From: Yarrowia lipolytica
Taxonomy: Eukaryota; Ascomycota; Dipodascomycetes; Dipodascales
Length of the DNA stretch: 64,000 nucleotides
Assembly (NCBI RefSeq): GCF_001761485.1
Contig: NC_090774.1
Coordinates: 248,001-312,000, forward strand
Direction of reading: 5' to 3'
In this document: piece after piece, positions 1-11,667 of the stretch
Layout of the letters: the number at the start of each line of letters is the position of its first letter
How positions within the stretch are numbered: the stretch's first letter is position 1
Program-made: the position numbers and the translations under genes
Notes under the pieces: generated by a model
The model's input: only the letters and a program-made list of their open reading frames with translations
Told to the model about the DNA's origin: nothing
The model's database searches: none

Positions 1-114
1 AAACAAGAAGCTATGGCAGCCTCCATAGCAGCACTCACATTTACCTTGCTATGCGTTACCTTGGACACCTCTAACTCAATTTTTGGCTTGCTACAACTCC
101 ACCTGCTCTGTGTG

Positions 115-123
115 TATATAAAG
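115..123 (+). promoter_or_regulatory. TATA box of the repeat-rich gene
   Basis: TATATAAAG lies 50 bases upstream of the ATG at 173. That fits a TATA element for a strongly expressed or stress-induced yeast gene. The in-frame TTG at 128 lies only 5 bases past the TATA box, so it cannot be the start. Confidence 0.6.
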
Positions 124-172
124 GCCATTGAAGTCGCTATGGACGTCCTCATACAAACTACTACTATTCACA

Positions 173-3100
173 ATGCCCAACATTATTGATAAAGCAAAGG
201 AGGTTTTCTCCTCTTCAAAGAACGATGCTACCACTGAAGCTGACAAGGCCGAGAACCTGCCTTCTAAGGCTGGACAGGAGGTCAAGTCGCAAGGCCAGAC
301 CGAGCTGAAGAACGCAGAGGGTAAGGTTACCGACGCCGCTGGCACCAAGGGCAAGCTTGCCCAGGCTGCTGGCCCTGGCGGTGCCAAGAACCTTGGTGAG
401 GGCGAGCTGAAGAACCTCGAGGGTCAGATTCCTGGCCAGGCTGGTCAGTACGTCGGTGGAGGAAAGGGCGGTGAGGCTGCTGGAATTGCTGCCGGTGCCG
501 CTGGAGTTGGTGGAGCTGGTGCTGCTGGCTCTGCCGGCCATGGCTCTCAGACTGGTACCACCGGTACCACTGGTCAGACTGGATACGGCTCTCAGACCGG
601 TACCACCGGTACCACTGGTACCACTGGACAGACAGGATACGGATCTCAGACTGGCTCTACTGGCACTACTGGCCAGTCCGGTTATGGCTCTCAGACTGGT
701 GCCACTGGCACTACCGGCCAGACTGGCTACGGCTCTTCTGGTGCTGCAGGTTCTACCGGCCAGCCCGGTTACAGCTCCACCGGCCAGGCTGAGTCCGCTT
801 ACGGTTCTGCTGGCTCCCACGGTACCACTGGATCTAACACTACTGGCACTGGCTCTCACGTCCATGGTGCCACTCAGCCTGGTCAGGGTCAGTCTCTTGG
901 CCAGGAGGTGAAGTCTCATGTTCCCGGTACTGCTGAGCACTCTGCCTCTCAAGGATCTCACAACGTCGGCTCTGGCACCGCTGGTGCTACTGGCGCGGGA
1001 GTTGGAGCTGGCACTGGATACGCTGCTGGTTCTGGCTCGCACGGTGCTTCTACTGGGCAGACCGGATACGGCTCTTCTGCAACTGGCACACACGGTGCTT
1101 CCACTGGAGCTGCTGGTACTAACACTGCTGGTGGCGCTCAGTACGACAACCCTGAGCAGGTCCTTAGCGGCCAGGGCACCCAGGGTACTCAGGGTTCCCA
1201 CACTAGCCACACTGGTCACCACGGCCACCACCACGGCCACCACGGTTCTGGTGCAGCCACTGGAGCTGCTACCGGAGCTGCTGCAGGTACTGGTGCTGGA
1301 TACGCAGGCCAGACAGGTTCTGCTGGTACGCACGGTGCTTCTTCCACTGGCCAGACTGGTTACGGATCTTCTTCCACCGGCCAGACCGGCTCCACTGGCG
1401 CACGTGGCACCCATGAGTCTCTCGGCGAGAAGGCCTACGATGCCAAGACTGATGCTAAGTCCCACATCCCCGGCACTTCCGAGCACTCTGCCACTCACGG
1501 CCACTCTACCGGAACTCACGGCGCTTCTACTGGCTCCTCCGGTGTCCAGGGCCAGGGTATCTCTGGTACTCACGGTGCTTCCGGCTCTTTCGCTCCTACT
1601 CACACCAACCACAATGTGACCACTGGCCCCGAGGGTGTCGAGCACCACATTCACCACCACCACCACCACCTCGAGGGTGACGCTGCTGGTGCTGGTGTCG
1701 GTGCTGGTGCTGGTGCTGCCACTGGCTCTCACGGTACTCACGGTGCTTCCACAGGTGCTACTGGTGCCTCCAGCCAGCCCGGTTACTCCAAGGGCGATTC
1801 CACTCATAAGCACGGCTCTCACTCTCAGAGTGGTTACGATCATTCTTCTTCCAAGGATCAGTACCCTGCTCAGGGCAAGCAGTACTCTCACACCACTCAC
1901 GACGACACCCGAGGTCTTAACTCTTCGTCCTCTTCCGAGCCCGTTCAAGGAACTGGATACAAGAGCAGCTCTTCTGGACCTGCTGTTGGCGGTGGAAAGT
2001 ACTCTTCCAATCCTTCTGCCCACTCCATTGGCGGTGACTTCGCCAACGTCGGTAACCCCAGTGCTAACCACGCCACCACTGGCGAGAAGCTCCGAGGTGA
2101 GACTGATGACATCACCCGTGGTGTCTCTGGTGTGAACCTCCGAGGCAACGAGGCTGCCACTGGCGCTGGACTTGCTGGTGCCACTGGCTACGCCAAGAAG
2201 GTCGAGGATGGATCTGCTCCTTACCCCGGTACAACCGGCGAGCCTACTTCCGAGTACGCCCACACCGGCACTCACGGATCTCGTGGAAACACCACCGGAG
2301 CTACTGGTACCCATTCTGGAACCACTACTGATGAAGCTGGCAACGAGACCATTGGTGAGCGAATCTCCAACGCCGCTTCTGCTGTTTCTGCTGCGGTTTT
2401 CGGCACTGGTGAGGAGCAGGGTAACACCCACACTGCCAACTCCACCGCCCCTGGTGCCTACAACCAGTCTGGCACCACCGGTACTCACGGTACTACTGGC
2501 CAGACCGGTTACGGATCTTCCACCACCGGTCAACCTGGCTATGGATCCACCGCTGGTACCACTGGCCAGTACGGTTCTTCCACTGGTCCTCATGGCACCA
2601 ACGAGACTCTTGGTGACAAGGCCTACGAGGCTAAGACTGATGCCAAGTCCCACATTCCTGGTACTACCGAGCACTCTGCTACTCACGGCACTCATGGTAC
2701 TCACCACGGAAACACTGCTGGCGTTACTGGTGCTGGTGCTGGTGCCGGTGCTGGTGCCGGATATGCCGCTGGCCAGCAGGGTCAGGGACAGTACGGCCAG
2801 CAGGGTCAGGGACAGTACGGCCAGCAGGGTCAGGGACAGTACGGCCAGCAGGGTCAGGGACAGGGCCAGTCTTTCGTCGAGACTGCTAAGTCCTACATCC
2901 CCGGAACTGAGGAGAATATTGCTTCCAAGCAGGAGCAGGAGTACACCCAGGGCCAGCCCGGTCAGTACTCTCAGGGCCAGACCGGCCACTCTCAGGGCCA
3001 GAGACCGGCCAGTTACTCTCAGGGCCAGACCGGCCAGTTACTCTCAGGGCCAGGACTGGCCAGCACTCTCAGGGCCAGACTGGCCAGCACTCTCAGGGCC

Positions 3101-3552
3101 AGCGAGGTCAGCAGGGCTCCGGTGCTGTTGAGACCGCCAAGTCCTACGTCCCCGGCACTGATGAGCACGCGGCTTCTAAGGACCAGTCCAAGGGCCAGTC
3201 CGGAGAGCACGACTCTCACAAGGGGGGTTCCTCCGTTCTCGCCACTGGAGACGACAAGGAGTCCAAGAACCTCCGAAAGGCCCAGGAGGAAGCTATCAAG
3301 CAGCCTCTGCCCACTCTCAAGGGTACTGACGTTGCTGTTGAAGCCGAGCGAGCTCAGCAGGGTCAGCACATCAACTACAACCAGGCTTCTGGTGACCCCT
3401 CTGACTCCAAGTCAACCATGATCATCCGAGATGGTCTTGGACCCCAGGAGGACATCGAGGGCCCCGTCGGTGCCGGACACGCCAAGGTTGAGGAGGAGTC
3501 CACCAAGGGTGCCGGTGAGCCTTCTCTCGACGCCACCGCTGCTCGAGTGTAA
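173..3552 (+). CDS. Large glycine/threonine-rich repeat protein, LEA-like, frameshifted near the C-terminus
   Basis: I do not recognise a named orthologue. The ATG at 173 is chosen because it follows a TATA box and opens with a charged, LEA-like segment (MPNIIDKAKEVFSSSK). The body is hydrophilic low-complexity sequence: many TTGQTGYGS and GTHGAST units, a histidine run, Ala-Gly tracts and QQGQGQYG repeats. Five copies of a module like ETAKSYIPGTEEHxASK recur near residues 245, 425, 822, 903 and 985, which suggests duplication of an ancestral unit. There is no signal peptide and no membrane segment. The frame is lost around 3020-3055, in a 24-bp repeat array with extra single bases. The frame that continues encodes more QGQTGQHS repeats, the fifth module and a charged tail, and stops at 3550-3552. 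Without 2 net extra bases the protein would be 1125 aa. A cytosolic stress or desiccation protectant is my guess from composition only. Confidence 0.75.
2774..2869 (+). repeat. 24-bp tandem repeat inside the first gene
   Basis: Three perfect 24-bp units (each encoding QQGQGQYG) and a partial fourth follow head to tail. Identity at the DNA level points to recent expansion or gene-conversion-like homogenisation. Confidence 0.85.
2958..3112 (+). repeat. Degenerate 24-bp QGQTGQ(Y/H)S repeat array with indels
   Basis: About seven units built on CAGGGCCAGACCGGCCAG plus TACTCT or CACTCT. Unit lengths are 24, 21, 27, 25, 25 and 24 bases. The two 25-base units each carry one extra base and move the gene out of frame. 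Confidence 0.75.
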
Positions 3553-4929
3553 GCAGTATACACTTTCCTTTTTTATTAATAGTTGAATGAATGTATGTTA
3601 AAAAACAGTTGTTGAAAAGCTGCTCGTAGTACAGTTCATTGTACTGGTACCGTGGAGTACGTACACGGTACACTTGTGTCTACTACGAGTACAGTACAGG
3701 TACAAGAACATACTTGTAGCTCTATGTACAAGTACCAGCACAGTATGTACATAGTGTATCTTTGGTATTTGACGACGGGCTACAAGCGGGTACTCGTACT
3801 TGAAACCGATTGCAGCTGATGGTATGTTCCGGTATCTGATGGCCTGTTTCGGTATCTGATTGGGGTCTCTCAGTCGTTGGTATTGGAGGCTGTGCTGCAA
3901 GTCGATGTGTTCTTGCAGAAAAAGGTGATTCAGGCGGATTTGAATGAGTACATACAGTTAAAACCGCCAACCATTGGGTCCACTTACAGTTAGTAGACCA
4001 TTCAAATATATTACATGTATAGAAACATACCAACCTGGCAATTACTGTCCATATGAACCCCTTCACCATCGTACCAAACGAACATTTGTTTTCCCTCGTT
4101 TCTTTGACGTAACCATACAAGTGACGGACAATCTTAATGTGCTCATTACTCTGTAGCAAGTCCCAATGGGTGTCTATAATGACACTCGGGTACAGTTACC
4201 CACGCAGGGTGGGAGTACAGTATACAGTACTGTGTGTTGTACAGTACATCTTCGTCTTGCGCTGTACTTGTGAACAGTTTCTGAGTGCTATTTTTTGATC
4301 ATCCAAATTCCTAAACATGATAAACTACAAGCAGGACCTCGTCATCGAGTGACATTTCAACGCTCAAGACCACATGCCACGGCAGTCTCCAGAGTGCGTT
4401 TGAGATGCGGATTACCACTTAACAGTGCATCAATGAGGCTGTGATTTGAACCTGGCTCGCTGCTACCCAAGTTTCCCGCAACGTAATCGCGCAAGGTCTT
4501 TCCTAAAACCCGCGGATAGAGGGAATTAGGAGTTTAGGGAAAAGAACGGGCCAAATTCGAAAGTGAAGTCTCGAAAAGCATAACTCCGGTGTGTAAACTC
4601 CGAAGAAGTATAATCCTGCGACAATAAGCCCCGAGACGGAATATACACCGGTTAATATGGGTCATGAGACACCAATCGAGTATTGAAGTGAAGGGAAAAA
4701 ATCGGGCTGTGTATGCCCTCCAATTTTCTGGTCTTCAGCTTCTCTGTCCATTCGTTATATCCGAAAATAACTCGGCTCCGCCTCCCCCCATTGGGAGAAA
4801 CCCTATGCGTTAAATGTCGCACGGACAAAGAAGCTTATCGTTGCCAGCCACCGCAGCAATTTGAATATCAAGCTACTCTAGTTTGTCAAGAGAGAGAGAG
4901 TTGCACATCGACACACTACTACAACATCA
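3553..4929. other. Intergenic region between the repeat-rich gene and myosin
   Basis: No convincing coding region. From 3625 to 3745 it is crowded with GTAC-centred words (TACAGT, GTACTTG and the like). A 16-bp near-identical direct repeat (TGTTCCGGTATCTGAT and one variant) lies at 3825-3840 and 3845-3860. A short GGTTCAAATC match on the minus strand near 4450 lacks the other half of a tRNA. The last 200 bases should hold the myosin promoter; I see no clear TATA box. Confidence 0.6.
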
Positions 4930-7900
4930 ATGGCTGTCACCAAACGAGCTGGAAGACGAGCTCAAGGAGGCACTCAACCGGCTAAGGGAGCGCAAGGAGT
5001 CAAAAAGGCGACCTTCGAGTCTGGAAAGAAGCGAGAGGTTGGAGTGTCCGACCTCACGTTGCTGTCCAAGGTCAGCGAGGAAGCCATCAACGAGAACTTG
5101 AAGAAGCGATTCGAGAACGGAACAATCTACACCTACATTGGTCATGTGGTGAGTATGGAAATGATGGAGGAGGACAGCGGTGCCTGACGCTGATGACCCG
5201 GGAGAGTAGACCGACCAGTGGACCCCATTGACAGACAGGACGAGTGCTCAATTAATACATTCAGACAAGAACGACAGACACAATCAATTAAATCAACAAA
5301 CGACTAACACAGCTTATCTCGGTGAACCCCTTCAGAGACCTGGGTATTTATACAGATGCCGTGCTGGAGTCTTACAAGGGAAAGAACCGTCTTGAGGTAC
5401 CTCCCCACGTCTTCTCCATCGCCGAATCCATGTACTACAACATGAAGTCGTACTCGGAGAATCAGTGTGTCATCATTTCTGGAGAGTCAGGAGCCGGAAA
5501 GACCGAGGCCTCCAAGCGAATCATGCAGTACATTGCCTCTGCCTCAGGAGGTTCCTCCTCCAACATTCAGAAGATCAAGGACATGGTGCTCGCTACCAAC
5601 CCTCTTCTGGAAGCTTTTGGATGTGCCAAGACGCTGCGAAACGACAACTCTTCCCGTCATGGAAAGTACCTTGAGATTCAGTTCAACAACCAGGCAGAGC
5701 CCGTCGGAGCAAATATCACCAACTATCTGCTGGAGAAGGGCCGAGTCGTTGGCCAGATTCGTAACGAGCGAAACTTTCACATTTTCTACCAGTTTGCCAA
5801 GGCAGCCTCCGAGAACTACCGAAGCACCTTTGGTATCCAGCCGCCTGAGGCATACACCTACACTTCTGCTTCCGGCTGCACTTCTGTTAACGGAATTAAC
5901 GATGAGGCCGAGTTCAAGGAGACTCTAGCTGCGATGAACCTCATTGGTCTTACACAAGCAGAGCAGGATAATCTTTTCAAGCTTCTTGCCGCCATTTTGT
6001 GGATCGGAAACATGTCCTTTGTTGAGGATAAGGACGGAAATGCCGCCATTGCTGATGTTTCTGTTCCCAACTTCGTGGCCTACCTCCTGGAGGTAGATGC
6101 CGAGTCGGTTGTCAAAGCTGTGACCCAACGAATTATGGAGACCTCCCGAGGAGGCCGACGAGGATCGGTCTACGAGGTGGCTCTGAATATTGCCCAGGCC
6201 ACCTCGGTCAGAGATGCTCTTGCTAAGGGTATCTACAATAACCTGTTCGACTGGATTGTCGAGCGAGTCAACCAGAGTCTGCGAGCCCCCCAGGATGCTG
6301 CTCGAACCATTGGTATTCTGGATATCTACGGTTTTGAGATTTTCGAGTCCAATTCTTTCGAGCAGATCTGTATCAACTACGTCAACGAGAAACTGCAGCA
6401 GATTTTCATCCAGCTGACCCTCAAGACCGAGCAGGATGAGTACGTCCGAGAGCAGATTGCATGGACCCCCATCAACTACTTCAACAACAAGATTGTGTGT
6501 GATCTTATTGAGGAGAAGCGACCTCCTGGAATCTTCGCTGCTCTCAACGATGCATGCGCCACCGCGCACGCAGATCCCAACGCCGCAGATGAGAACTTCA
6601 TCCAGCGAATGTCCATGGTGGGCCAGAACCCCCATTTCGAGCAGCGACAGCGAAAGTTTGTCATCAAGCATTACGCTGGTGATGTGACTTATGATGTCAA
6701 GGGTATCACAGACAAGAACAAGGATCAGCTTCTCAAGGATATTCTGATTCTGTTGCAGAAGTCTGGAAACCCTTTCTTGGTGTCTCTATTCCCGGATCCG
6801 GTCAACACTGACAACCGAAGACGACCTCCCACTGCTTCGGACAAGATCAAGAAGTCTGCCAACGACCTGGTGACCACCCTTTCGGCCGCCCAGCCCTCAT
6901 ACATTCGTACGATCAAGCCCAACCAGAACAGATCTCCTACCGAGTACGACGAGAAGGCAGTTCTGCATCAGGTCAAATATCTTGGTCTGCAGGAAAACGT
7001 TCGAATTCGACGAGCTGGTTTCGCGTACCGACAGACCTTTGAGAAATTTGTGGAGCGATTCATGCTTCTCTCCGGAAAGACCTCGTATGCCGGTGACTAC
7101 ATCTGGCAGGGATCTGCCTATGATGCCACCCTGTGCATTCTGCGAGATGCGGGTATCCCTCAGACCGAGTACCAGATGGGCACCACAAAGGTGTTCATCA
7201 AGACCCCTGAGACTCTGTTTGCTTTAGAGCACATGAGAGACATGTGGTGGCATAACATGGCTGCTCGAATCCAACGAGCATGGCGACGATACCTCGCCTA
7301 CAAGACCGAGTGCGCCATCAAGATCCAGCGATTCTGGCGTCTTAAGCGAGGTTTGGATGGCCTCAAGGAGATTCAATTCCGAGACTCTGGTCACAAGCTT
7401 CTGGGCGGCCGAAAGGAACGACGAACTTACTCTCTTATCGGCTACCGTCGTTTCCAGGGAGACTATCTTGGCTGCAACAACGGCAGTGGCTTTGGAGATT
7501 TCCTCATGAAGCAGATTGGTGTCACTGACAAGGTCTTCTTCTCGTGCCGAGGCCAGCTGCAGCAGTCTCGACTTGGACGATCTTCGGTCCGTGTGCCCCG
7601 AACTTTCATTCTCACTAAGAACAACTTCTACGTTGTTGCGCAGCAGATTCACCAGAAGCAGCTGGTGGTGACCAATGAGTACACCATTCCCGTACGAAAT
7701 ATCACCCACATGTCCATGTCTAACCTGCGAGACGATTGGTTTTGTCTCAACCAGGCTTCTTCTCCCTATGGAGACCAGCTGATGTGGTGTGTATTCAAGA
7801 CGGAGCTGGCAGTGCAACTTCGAGTCGTCAAGCCGGGTGTCGACATTCGAATCGGTCCCCAGATTGACTACTTTAAGAAGCAGGGCAAGAAAGCCTCTGT

Positions 7901-8785
7901 CAAGTTCCAGAAGACCACCACCCTGCAGACGAAGTTTGACATGTACAAGAGTGGATCCGTCCAGGTTCCTCCTGGAGCCCCTCCCAACAGTGTTAGCAAG
8001 GAGACTCCTCGAGGCCGAGCAAAGGGATCTCGAGGTGGTGCTCCCTCTCGGCCTGCTGCTCGAGGCAACGCTGCACACACCCCTACTCCTGGCGCTGCTG
8101 CGCTCGGATACCAGCAGCACCAGCCTGGTTCTGCTCAGCCCGCTTCTCCCCGAGCTCGAAAGGCACCCCCACCTGCTCCCAACTCTCGAGGAAATGGCCA
8201 TGCTGAGTCTGCCCAGCCGCAGGCCTACAATAACCTGCAACCCCATTATCAGTCGTTGGTTAACCCTCGATCCGGACAAGGGCAACAGCAGCAGCAGCAT
8301 CACCAGGCTTACCAGCAACCCACTGCCGCTCAACCCGCAGCCACTTCATATAGCCCTGCTCCCGCAAAGGCTAGATCGGAAGAGCGGTTCAGCTCCTGCT
8401 CCCCCGGCAGCCCCCTGCCGCCCCTGCCGAGCCAACTTACAAGGCTCTGTATGACTACGTGGCCAACGGACTCAACCAGCTGTCCATTTCTGCCGGTGAA
8501 CAGGTTCTCATTTCTGTGAAGGAGGATCAGGGATGGTGGTTGGCCAAGAGAATGGACGGCTCCGAAGAGGGATGGACCCCCGCAGCCTACTTGGAGGAGG
8601 TCCAGGGTGGCGCTGCAGCTCCTCCCCCCGCTGCTCCAACTGCTGGAGGTGCGTCTGCTGGAGCCTCTCTGGCTGAGGCTCTCAAGCAGAAGCAACAGTC
8701 CAATCAGACTCTTGGTGCCGGTATTGCTGACGCCATCAAGGCTCGAACTGGGCGACCTGCTGACGATGATGATGATGACTGGTAA
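4930..8785 (+). CDS. MYO5: Class I myosin (Myo3/Myo5 type), with an intron and an artefactual frame break
   Basis: Actin-based motor of cortical actin patches, needed for endocytosis in yeasts. Exon 1 is 4930-5148. The intron 5149-5312 begins GTGAGT and ends ACTAACACAG. Exon 2 resumes in phase with [11 protein letters not shown]. Domains: motor with P-loop GESGAGKT near residue 130; a TEDS-site serine in GRRGSVYEV; two IQ motifs near 720-750; a TH1 membrane-binding tail about 775-950; a Pro/Ala/Gln-rich linker; an SH3 domain from about 1106 (YKALYDYV); and a final DDDDDDW acidic motif as used to activate Arp2/3. The frame changes between about 8373 and 8420: 19-21 bases identical to an Illumina adapter start at 8373, and a C-run at 8410-8415 has one extra C. 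Without 20 bases the CDS is 3672 nt, encoding 1223 aa, the usual length for the family. Confidence 0.93.
8373..8393 (+). other. Illumina adapter-like insertion in the myosin linker
   Basis: The bases from 8373 begin AGATCGGAAGAGCGGTTCAG, which is the start of the standard Illumina paired-end adapter. The match ends at the C of 8393. The flanks read as Pro-Ala linker on both sides, and the segment shifts the frame of an otherwise conserved gene. Confidence 0.85.
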
Positions 8786-9318
8786 TTATGTAAGTAATGT
8801 GCAAACTATGATACGATGGATTGTCTATTATAGCTATGAAACCCATAGTTGATTTTTTGCTTGTACTGTGTATCGTGAGATTGTATTGTAGCTACCGACC
8901 GGTATGTACTGTATCGTACTTACTCAAGTACAAATAAATATCGATACTAATACGAGTACATCGTATCATACTCGTCTGTTGCAAATGAAAATTAAGGTTG
9001 ACTTACTACTGTACTTGTAGTACATACTGTAGTTGGATGCGGCTAAGCGAGTGATGTATGAAGAGTATAGATGAGTAATGGCACTCGTACTTATGAACAG
9101 AAATAACACACACATGTATACTATTACATCTCTGAAACTGAATGTCATATGCCTATTCCTTGTATTTGTAGTTGTAGATTCAAACACCATCGAATCTTGT
9201 CCACCCTCGACGCGTCTTCCCCAAAGTTGAAGGTAAATGCCGGACGCGAAGAAAGGCATCACGCCCAACAGCATACACACACAACCAAGAGCACACTGCC
9301 ATACCAGTGACTTTGAGC
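8786..9318. other. Intergenic region, myosin to KU80
   Basis: No gene seen. It is AT-rich and dense in TACTTGTA, GTACTTAC and ACATACTGTA words (8870-9030). The last 150 bases are more GC-rich and should hold the KU80 promoter. Confidence 0.6.
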
Positions 9319-11547
9319 ATGGCATCCAAAGAAGTGAGTTCAATTACACACATTCCACCGACAAAAATTCTGACTAACTAGGCAACGGTGTATGTGGTGG
9401 ATCTACACGAGTCCATGGGTCGGGAGATGGCCCGTGGACATGACTCCAAAGAGGTGACTGATCTTAACTGGGGTCTTCAGTACATTTACAGCGAAATTTC
9501 CAACAAGATTCTGTCTGGCCGAAAGACCGACGTCGTTGGACTGGTTGGAGTGCACACAGACACGACACAGAACATGTTTGAGGAGGAGTCAGGGTTTGAA
9601 CATATTGACATCATCACCCCCATCCAGCAGTTCAACCTCGACACGCTGCTGGAGGCCAAAAAGCAGCTCGTGCCCAACTCCGACAACAAAGGCGATCTCA
9701 TTTCGGGCATTGTTGTTGCCGTTCAGATGATCAAACTGTACACCAAGGCTCTCAAGTACATCCGGAACATTGTTGTTCTCACCAACGGCCAGGGTAACAT
9801 GAACCTGGGGGATTCTGGAGGAATTATCAAGCAATTGAATGAGAATAGAATCATACTCAAGGTCATGGGAGTCGACTTTGATGATGAGGAGGTGGATTAC
9901 TTTGAGGAGGACAAGCCAGAACACAAGAGAGAGAACGAACTCAAGCTCAAGGAGTTCGTTGATCGATGTGAAGACTCCGTCTTTGCTACATACAAGGAGG
10001 CCCGTGATTCTCTGGATATCCCCAAGGTCAAAGCCGTCAACCCTGTGCGCGCTTTCCAAGGCAATCTTGTGCTGAGTGACCCTGAACAACAGCCTCCCCA
10101 ACGAGTCATGTCCATTGGTGTTGAAGTATTCCCCTGTACACGACGCGCAACTGCCATGACTGCTTCCAGTTACGCCATGAGCAAAATTGAGCCTGCTACG
10201 ATTTCTACTCCTAGCCAGAACAACCTTCAGGCTGTCAAGTGGGACAGACAGTACTATGTAAACGATGAAAGCGGGATTGGCGGAAAGAAGGAGCTTGATC
10301 GTGATACTCTGGAAAATGGGTACCGATATGGCTCTGAGATTGTGTACATTACAAAAGAGGAAGAAGAGGCCATCATGTTTCCTACTTCTGCAAGCTTGCA
10401 AGTTATTGGATTCGTCAACAAGAAATCTGTTCCTCCTTACATGCTCATGGGCCATACAGACTACATCATTGGCCAGAGAGGCAACAACCGTGATGCAGTT
10501 GCAATCTCAGCTTTCGCTCGTGCACTGTTTGAGACTGACAACTTTGGTTTGGCTCGGTATGTTAACAAGGATGGAAAAGATCCCCAGATTGTTGTTTTGA
10601 TGCCCTACATCAGGGCTGAGCTCGAGGGTTTAGTTTTCTGCCAGTTACCTTTTGCTGAGGATGAGCGAAAGTTCATTCTGCCTTCACTCACCAGTCTCGA
10701 GACGCGATCTGGAAATAAAACTGTCACCACCCATTCGCGGCTACTTCCGACTAAGGAGATGCTCGATGCTATGGACGACTATGTTGATGCAATGGATCTG
10801 TCCAAGCTGAAGGGCGAAGATGACGAGCCCTGGCTAACCATGGAAGAGTGCTTCAACCCTTCAATCCATCACATCAGGAACGTGGTCAAAGAGTGTGCAG
10901 TGAGCCAAGACTACGGTAAGATCCCTGAGCCTCTTCCCATCCTCACGCGTTTCTCACAGCCTGCTGAGGAGCTCACTGAGGAGGCCAAACCCCAGCTGGA
11001 GCTTCTGAAGCACCTGTTTGATATCAAGGAGCAGTTTAGAGAAGCCAAGAAGCGAAAGACAGAAGTGACTGTTGGCCAGACTGGACTTGATCTCGACGCT
11101 CTGCTTGAAGGTGAACTCGAAGTGAAGCTAGAGTCATCTCAAACACTTAGCTCTAATGTCAAGTCTGAGCCAGGTAGGCAGACGGCATCTCAGTCATCTC
11201 AAAACTCTCAACAGTTGTCGCTTGACCCTGAAAACATCTGTCCAGACTTCATCAGAACGCTCAACAAGATTGATACCAAGGCTACAAGTGATGAGGAGTT
11301 CCGGTCAGGTGCTACCAATCTGTACAAGCAGACTATCACCCTATTGGAAGAGAAGCTTGAGTCATCCAAGGGAAATGACGCGTACAATGAGATCATCGGT
11401 GTGCTACAGACTATGCGGGAACAGGCCGATGAGATGGAGATTCCTGACGTGTTCACTGCTGCCAAGGGTCAGTTTGTGAGCAAGCTCGAAAGAGGAGATT
11501 TGGGTGGTCAGAAGAATGTTCTGGTTGCACAGATCAACTCAATTTAA
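9319..11547 (+). CDS. KU80: Ku80 subunit of the Ku DNA end-binding heterodimer
   Basis: Binds DNA double-strand ends with Ku70 and directs non-homologous end joining in the nucleus. Exon 1 is only five codons (9319-9333, MASKE). The 48-nt intron 9334-9381 starts GTGAGT and ends ACTAACTAG. Exon 2 continues ATVYVVDLHESMG, the start of the vWA-like domain. The product is 726 aa: alpha/beta vWA domain to about 230, Ku core beta-barrel with bridge to about 500, then a linker and a helical C-terminal region (about 605-710, from ICPDFIRTLNKID) that matches the Ku_PK_bind fold. Saccharomyces Yku80 lacks that last domain; human Ku80 has it. The gene converges on the phosphoglucomutase gene, with 120 bases between the stops. 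Confidence 0.95.
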
Positions 11548-11667
11548 GTTAATATATATATACAGTATATCGAAAACTCACCAGACAAATGTTTTTGTCG
11601 TGGATACATATTGGTGACAGTTACCGCAATCAAACATCAAAATAATTTATTTCAAACTGCTTACTGC

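Noticed and set aside
215-2989. 924-codon antisense frame over the first gene
   Set aside because: Low-complexity Ser/Thr/Leu sequence that is the complement of the repeats; same codon-bias cause.
4440-4510. Possible tRNA on the minus strand (GGTTCAAATC near 4450)
   Set aside because: The T-stem does not pair and no separate A box lies at the right distance.
8373-8420. A true second myosin intron at the frame break
   Set aside because: No GTGAGT donor or CTAAC branch site is present, whereas the adapter identity and the 20-base count explain the break.
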